From an uncultured Eubacteriales bacterium (lineage in GTDB: Bacteria > Bacillota > Clostridia > Oscillospirales > Acutalibacteraceae): a DNA stretch of 7,659 nucleotides. Below the pieces are notes generated by a model. That model made no database searches. It was not told where the DNA came from and saw nothing but the letters and a program-made list of their open reading frames with translations. The DNA is taken from assembly GCA_934615635.1 (NCBI GenBank), contig CAKTTT010000114.1, forward strand, positions 1-7,659, read 5' to 3'. How positions within the stretch are numbered: the first letter of the stretch is position 1; the number at the start of each line of letters is the position of its first letter. Position numbers and translations under genes: made by a program. Below are positions 5,752 to 7,659 of this stretch, in pieces.

Positions 5752-5904
5752 ACCACAGAAAGAAGCTTCCATAAAGAGGAAACCGCAAGACCGCATACGG
5801 CGTGCCTGTTGTGCCAAGTATGGCCGCAAAGGTGTTGCTTCCGGGCGCATAGTATGGTACCCTATCATATAAAGTTAATTCATAATCGCAGGGAGGGATG
5901 GACG

Positions 5905-6720
5905 ATGGCAAGCAACCAGGACAAAATATTTGAAAAATACAGCGCCAGAAGTGAAGACGGTAGAGAAAAACAGTCCCGCAACGACGGCCTGGAATATTAC
6001 TATACGAAAAAGCATTTGGAGGGGTTTATCACAAAAGAGGATCGTATCCTGGAAATTGGCTGCGCCACAGGACATTATGGATTTTACTATGCCGATAAAT
6101 GCAAGGCGTATGTAGGGATCGATCTTTACCCTCCTCATATAGAGCTGTTCAGCCGAAGAATCCAAGAAGGAAATTTTCTCCATTTATCCTGCCGGACGGG
6201 CGACGCCGTTAATCTGAACGGGTTCCCCGACGGCAGCTTCGATGTGGTTTTATCCTTGGGCCCAATGTATCATCTGCCCCCAGAGGAAAGGGAATTGGCG
6301 TTTTCGGAAGCGGCACGGGTCTGCAAGGTCGAGGGAACTCTGGCCTTTGCCTATATCGTACAGCTTGGGACGTATGCAGGCGCGTGTGTGTACGACGATC
6401 GCTATCCGAATCCCCAAGCCGACGAATATGTCTTTTCCAGAGGCACGGACGACGTGCGGCCGGGTCTTTTTTATTTCTCCATGCCTGAAGAAATGGAGGA
6501 AGCGGCCGCCCGCTATGGACTAAAAAAGGTCAAAAACCTTGGCACGAACTTTATGTTTGCCATGAAACTCGTTAATGAAATGACGGACGAGCGGTTTGCG
6601 CGTATGCAGACCCTTTACGACCGAATGACAAGCTGCGAAAGCTGTACGGGGCTGGCGGGTCACGCCCTGTTTATATGCACCAAACAAGCGGCCTTCCTCC
6701 CATGCGGGGCAGCAGAGTAG
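5905..6720 (+). CDS. Class I SAM-dependent methyltransferase
   Basis: Starting at ATG 5905, seven bases after GGGAGGG, the protein has 271 residues. The frame is open further upstream to 5491, but that extension reads across the promoter region of the divergent sigma gene and has no ribosome site. Motif I, ILEIGCATGHYG (48-59), is the SAM-binding glycine loop; the acidic GID (71-73) ends the second strand and would hold the ribose. GDAVNL (99-104) and FDVVLSLGPMYHL (112-124) complete the Rossmann-fold core, as in the Methyltransferase_11/25 group. The C-terminal 120 residues are less conserved and probably form the substrate site. The substrate (small molecule, lipid or other) cannot be told. 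It is divergent from the sigma gene and ends at the terminator at 6776-6815. By eye its codons are less GC-rich than those of its neighbours, a mild hint of separate origin. Confidence 0.82.
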   Translation: MASNQDKIFEKYSARSEDGREKQSRNDGLEYYYTKKHLEGFITKEDRILEIGCATGHYGFYYADKCKAYVGIDLYPPHIELFSRRIQEGNFLHLSCRTGDAVNLNGFPDGSFDVVLSLGPMYHLPPEERELAFSEAARVCKVEGTLAFAYIVQLGTYAGACVYDDRYPNPQADEYVFSRGTDDVRPGLFYFSMPEEMEEAAARYGLKKVKNLGTNFMFAMKLVNEMTDERFARMQTLYDRMTSCESCTGLAGHALFICTKQAAFLPCGAAE

Positions 6721-6775
6721 ATGGAACCAAAAGCGGCCCGTGGGCTTGAAAGCTTCCAGCAGGCGCTGCGTACAC

Positions 6776-6815
6776 AAAAGCGGCGTGCAGTCAACATCGA
6801 CTGCACGCCGTTTTT
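6776..6815. terminator. Bidirectional intrinsic terminator between convergent genes
   Basis: CGGCGTGCAGTC (6781-6792) pairs perfectly with GACTGCACGCCG (6799-6810) around a six-base loop. It is preceded by AAAAG (6776-6780) and followed by TTTTT (6811-6815), so a U tract follows the stem on both strands. It would end both the methyltransferase and the small leftward membrane-protein transcripts. Confidence 0.88.
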
Positions 6816-6862
6816 CCATTTTATCGCGAAGCCCGCGCCCAGATCCGGCGACAGATCGGCCG

Positions 6863-6908
6863 GCGCCGGCTACCGCAGCGCCAACGCCAGCAGGGCGCCG
6901 GCTACCGC
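6863..6908. repeat. 14-base direct repeat straddling a stop codon
   Basis: GCGCCGGCTACCGC occurs at 6863-6876 and again at 6895-6908, 32 bases apart. On the minus strand the upstream copy encodes part of the membrane helix (AVAGA). The other copy, in a shifted frame, supplies the TAG stop codon of the same gene. Confidence 0.7.
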
Positions 6909-7142
6909 CCCGGCGGCGCCCCCTCCCAAGCCCGCCCAGAGGGTGCGCCAGAACCGCCGGCGGCGGTTGAGCCGCAACCCTGCGAAGGCTCCCGCCGACC
7001 GCACCAGCCGTCCGGCCTCGTCGTGGAGCATGGCGGTGTCCGCATCCGCGCAATTGGCCCGCACGATCAGCAGCGCCCGCTCGAAATAAGCGCTGCCGGT
7101 GTCGCTGACTTCAATGATCTGGCGGTTAACGCCCTTTATCAT
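6870..7142 (-). CDS. Small protein with one C-terminal membrane helix, unknown function
   Basis: This 90-residue frame starts at ATG (7142-7140), preceded by GGGAGGAAG at a suitable distance, and ends at TAG. Residues 1-60 look soluble, beginning MIKGVNRQIIEVSDTGSAYF and mixing charged and aliphatic residues. A basic stretch (LRLNRRRRFWR, 56-66) leads into a Gly/Ala-rich hydrophobic helix at about 67-89, ending at the C-terminus. This suggests a tail-anchored protein with its N-domain in the cytoplasm. I recall similar short proteins beginning MIKGV...IEV near spoIIGA in related Clostridia, but cannot confirm this here. No enzymatic motif is visible. It is leftward, divergent from spoIIGA, and ends at the bidirectional terminator. 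The coding call is strong; the function is open. Confidence 0.75.
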   Translation of the reverse strand: MIKGVNRQIIEVSDTGSAYFERALLIVRANCADADTAMLHDEAGRLVRSAGAFAGLRLNRRRRFWRTLWAGLGGGAAGAVAGALLALALR

Positions 7143-7172
7143 ACTGCGCTTCCTCCCTTGACCTGTGTATCA

Positions 7173-7181
7173 TCTTACCAT
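7173..7181 (-). promoter_or_regulatory. Extended -10 promoter candidate of the small membrane-protein gene
   Basis: On the minus strand TGGTAAGAT (complement of 7173-7181) gives a TGn extended -10 with TAAGAT, about 30 bases above the start at 7142. No clear -35 hexamer is present. The spacing to the ribosome site is natural. Confidence 0.4.
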
Positions 7182-7259
7182 AAAAAGTATGGATCGGTTT
7201 CCCTGCTCTATACGATGAAACATAATCTTTTTCCCGCCGGCATTCGGATAGGCAAGGTT

Positions 7260-7276
7260 TGTTAACTCTTTGTAAA
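7260..7276 (+). promoter_or_regulatory. Tandem TGTWAH repeat, WalR/PhoP-type operator 2
   Basis: TGTTAA and TGTAAA are separated by exactly five bases and both fit the WalR consensus TGTWAH-N5-TGTWAH. On the minus strand the site reads TTTACA-N5-TTAACA, a PhoP-like direct repeat. It lies between the divergent small membrane-protein gene and spoIIGA, and could act on either. Confidence 0.45.
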
Positions 7277-7307
7277 ATTCCCTTTAGCGCCTGTTTCAGG
7301 CAAGGAC

Positions 7308-7337
7308 TGTGGAAAACTCTGTTGAAAGTGTGGATAA
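7308..7337 (+). promoter_or_regulatory. Pair of DnaA-like boxes upstream of spoIIGA
   Basis: TGTGGATAA at 7329-7337 is the exact complement of the consensus DnaA box TTATCCACA. TGTGGAAAA at 7308-7316 differs by one base. The two share orientation and are 21 bases apart start to start, two helical turns, so proteins would sit on the same face. A third, weaker copy (GGTGGAAAA) is at 7365-7373. Confidence 0.45.
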
Positions 7338-7409
7338 ACCGCTATTTTTCTGCTTTTTTGTCCCGGTGGAAAATGTGAAAGCTCCATTCCGGCCGCATTT
7401 ATGGGAAAA

Positions 7410-7482
7410 TTTGGCGGATACAGAGGGTTGAATTCCCTTTACGCCGGCGAATTAAAAAAGTGGAATCCGTCCACATTCGGCA
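7410..7482. promoter_or_regulatory. Spo0A-box-like sites upstream of spoIIGA
   Basis: TTTGGCGGA (7410-7418) matches the 0A box TTTGNCGAA at eight of nine positions. TTCGGCA (7476-7482) is the complement of TGNCGAA and lies where a -35 would be if the spacing to TATAAT were 22 bases, the unusual spacing known for the Bacillus spoIIG promoter. A weaker TGTTGAA is at 7320-7326. Spo0A control of spoIIG is established in Bacillus; these particular sites are inferred. Confidence 0.4.
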
Positions 7483-7503
7483 TAATCCGTCTTTTCCCCC
7501 GGC

Positions 7504-7509
7504 TATAAT
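7504..7509 (+). promoter_or_regulatory. -10 element of the spoIIGA promoter
   Basis: A perfect TATAAT lies about 40 bases above the spoIIGA start, giving a start point near 7516 and a short leader containing the ribosome site. No consensus -35 is found 16-18 bases upstream, consistent with an activator-dependent promoter such as Spo0A-driven spoIIG. Confidence 0.55.
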
Positions 7510-7547
7510 TTGAGATAGGACAACGGGCGGAAGGGGGGCTGGTGAGG

Positions 7548-7659
7548 ATGCCTGTCATATACATAGACGTGCTGCTGGCGCTGAATCTCTTTATCGATTT
7601 TCTGCTGTTGAGCGTCACCGCCCGGATCCGGAGACGGCCTCACCGGCGGTGGCGGACGG
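7548..7659 (+). CDS. spoIIGA: SpoIIGA, sporulation sigma-E factor-processing peptidase (N-terminal part)
   Basis: Only the first 37 residues are present; the frame runs off the window. They begin MPVIYIDVLLALNLFIDF and continue as a hydrophobic helix to LLLSVTARIRRR. This matches the characteristic SpoIIGA start, a short Y(L/I)DV...LLN...D.LLL membrane segment. SpoIIGA is a multi-span aspartic-type protease of the mother cell that removes the pro-sequence of sigma-E after a signal from the forespore; sigE normally follows. AGGGGGG lies ten bases before the ATG at 7548; an in-frame GTG two codons earlier (7542) is possible but sits too close to that site. The catalytic domain lies outside the window. 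Its presence marks the host as an endospore former or a close relative. Confidence 0.82.
   Translation, partial: MPVIYIDVLLALNLFIDFLLLSVTARIRRRPHRRWRT

Noticed and set aside
5835..5873. Possible MerR-type promoter (TTGCTT with TATCAT) for the methyltransferase
   Set aside because: The spacing is 22 bases rather than the 19-20 of MerR targets, the dyad between the elements is poor, and no MerR-family gene is in the window.
5491..5904. N-terminal extension of the methyltransferase frame by 138 codons
   Set aside because: The extension overlaps the start of the sigma gene on the other strand and the shared promoter region, and it resembles no protein. The ATG at 5905 has a well-placed GGGAGGG and begins where homology to methyltransferases would be expected.
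6721..7089. A 122-codon frame beginning right after the methyltransferase stop
   Set aside because: It passes through the perfect bidirectional terminator and then lies antisense to the small membrane-protein gene; its translation is Ala/Pro/Arg-rich.

Overview
The window looks like chromosomal DNA from a GC-rich, spore-forming member of the Clostridia, probably an Oscillospiraceae-type gut bacterium. This rests on the start of a SpoIIGA-like sporulation protease at the right edge, Bacillus/Clostridium-type LexA boxes, purine-rich AGGAGG ribosome sites, and a clostridial-style sigma/RsgI-like anti-sigma pair. No transposase, integrase, CRISPR array, tRNA or rRNA was seen. The taxonomic placement is inference.

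Layout. (1) 1-1550: a divergent pair, each with its own promoter and a LexA-type operator. Leftward is the start of a small four-cysteine ferredoxin-like protein. Rightward is a radical SAM protein with a C-terminal helix-hairpin-helix, of the putative DNA modification/repair family that usually travels with a uracil-DNA-glycosylase-like partner; the partner is not beside it here. (2) 1551-2090: a 540-base gap. It holds a tandem TGTWAH motif (WalR/PhoP type), an extended -10 promoter followed at once by three hairpins, the last a strong terminator (a candidate ~100-nt RNA), and then a purine tract with a four-run G-quadruplex pattern. (3) 2091-2969: a DagK/YegS-type lipid kinase. (4) 2970-3383: a convergent gap with several hairpins. 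(5) 5671-3384, leftward: an ECF sigma factor overlapping by four bases a membrane anti-sigma protein. The anti-sigma joins a short helical cytoplasmic part, one membrane span, an RsgI-type DVNPSVEL domain (site of self-cleavage in RsgI) and four PepSY domains outside the cell. (6) 5905-6720: a divergent class I SAM-dependent methyltransferase. (7) 6776-6815: a bidirectional terminator. (8) 7142-6870, leftward: a small protein with one C-terminal membrane helix. (9) 7143-7547: a regulatory region with a second tandem TGTWAH motif, two same-strand DnaA-like boxes 21 bases apart, Spo0A-like boxes and a perfect TATAAT. (10) 7548-end: the start of spoIIGA.

How it works together. The left end reads as a small DNA-damage module, and the right end as the entry to the spoIIG (sigma-E) locus. 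The central sigma/anti-sigma operon looks like an envelope-sensing switch: the PepSY array would sense an extracellular signal, and the RsgI-type domain would pass it through the membrane by cleavage. The points most worth following up are the paired LexA operators, the ECF/RsgI/4xPepSY architecture, the candidate RNA and the paired WalR-like motifs.
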